Assembly (NCBI GenBank): GCA_903819815.1
Contig: CAIJFC010000094.1
Coordinates: 1 to 22,421, forward strand
DNA: 22,421 nt
Source of the DNA: an uncultured Bacteroidota bacterium
GTDB lineage: Bacteria > Bacteroidota > Bacteroidia > Flavobacteriales > Flavobacteriaceae
Reading direction: 5' to 3'
Both the position numbers and the translations under genes were made by a program. Shown piece by piece: positions 22,250 through 22,421 of the stretch. The notes under the pieces were generated by a model, which saw only the letters and a list, made by a program, of their open reading frames with translations, was not told the DNA's origin and searched no databases. Position 1 is the stretch's first letter. Every line of letters starts with the position of its first letter.

Positions 22250-22421
22250 TTATTTATCGTGTAACGTAATTTTATCTTCTTTACAATCAACAATCAATTG
22301 ATCGATTTTTTCTTTGGTAAGATGTTCTTTATAGAAATCTCCCAATTGCATCATTGGGGCATACCCGCAAGCACCTAAACATTCTACACCACGAACTTCA
22401 AAAAGTCCGTCAGCGGTTGGT
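22250..22421 (-). CDS. nuoE: NADH-quinone oxidoreductase subunit E, C-terminal part
   Basis: The gene runs off the right edge; 56 codons and the stop TAA (22252-22250) are visible. The readable part begins PTADGLFEVRGVECLGACGY, containing the C-x3-C pair (ECLGAC) that binds the second half of the 2Fe-2S cluster N1a, and then APMMQLGDFYKEHLTKEKID to the end. NuoE forms the NADH-oxidising module with NuoF. The TAA-T-ATG junction with nuoF points to coupled translation. Confidence 0.92.
   Translation of the reverse strand, partial: PTADGLFEVRGVECLGACGYAPMMQLGDFYKEHLTKEKIDQLIVDCKEDKITLHDK

Noticed and set aside
22249..22293. Longer NuoF start at 22293
   Set aside because: It would overlap the end of nuoE by about 44 nt, while the ATG at 22248 gives the standard MSQK start one base after the nuoE stop.

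Overview
The window looks like a chromosomal segment from a member of the Flavobacteriaceae, probably Flavobacterium or a close relative. The evidence is a low-GC sequence, Bacteroidetes-type promoter -7 boxes (TAnnTTTG) instead of sigma70 boxes, A-rich leaders without strong Shine-Dalgarno sites, a PorZ-like protein with a type IX secretion C-terminal domain, and a respiratory complex I operon with the short NuoG form.

Layout. Positions 1-617 hold a 5'-truncated coding remnant and a REP/BIME-like inverted repeat. Positions 618-5749 carry a cystathionine gamma-synthase/lyase family enzyme, an NADP-type glutamate dehydrogenase ending in a clear intrinsic terminator, and a porZ-like gene. recO follows at 5810-6523. 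A CPA2 cation/proton antiporter (minus) and an MMPL/RND-type exporter (plus) are divergently transcribed from a shared region around 8795-8980. The rest, 11330-22421, is all on the minus strand. It holds the 3' part of nuoE, then nuoF, short nuoG, nuoH, nuoI, nuoJ, nuoK, nuoL, nuoM and nuoN, followed 9 nt later by a small DUF1569/DinB-like gene. nuoA-D would be expected beyond the right edge.

Gene cooperation. nuoE-F-G give the NADH-oxidising electron input arm, nuoI links it to the membrane, and nuoH, J, K, L, M and N form the membrane arm that pumps ions. The visible key residues (FeS cysteines, and the Glu/Lys pairs in the L/M/N antiporter-like subunits) are intact, so the complex looks functional. 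The antiporter may use the resulting ion gradient. GDH and the sulfur-amino-acid enzyme are housekeeping metabolism.

The most unusual part is 17984-18693, a 710-nt interruption between nuoH and nuoI. It contains a 15-bp perfect palindrome, an ORF6N-domain gene broken by one in-frame TAA, and a structured hairpin element resembling a dispersed Flavobacteria RNA/repeat motif (possibly Flavo-1). I found no tRNA, rRNA, CRISPR array, transposase or intact phage genes. I do not see a convincing undescribed multi-gene system; the noteworthy signals are the insertion in the nuo operon, the REP element, the atypical NuoG cysteine pattern and several candidate operators.
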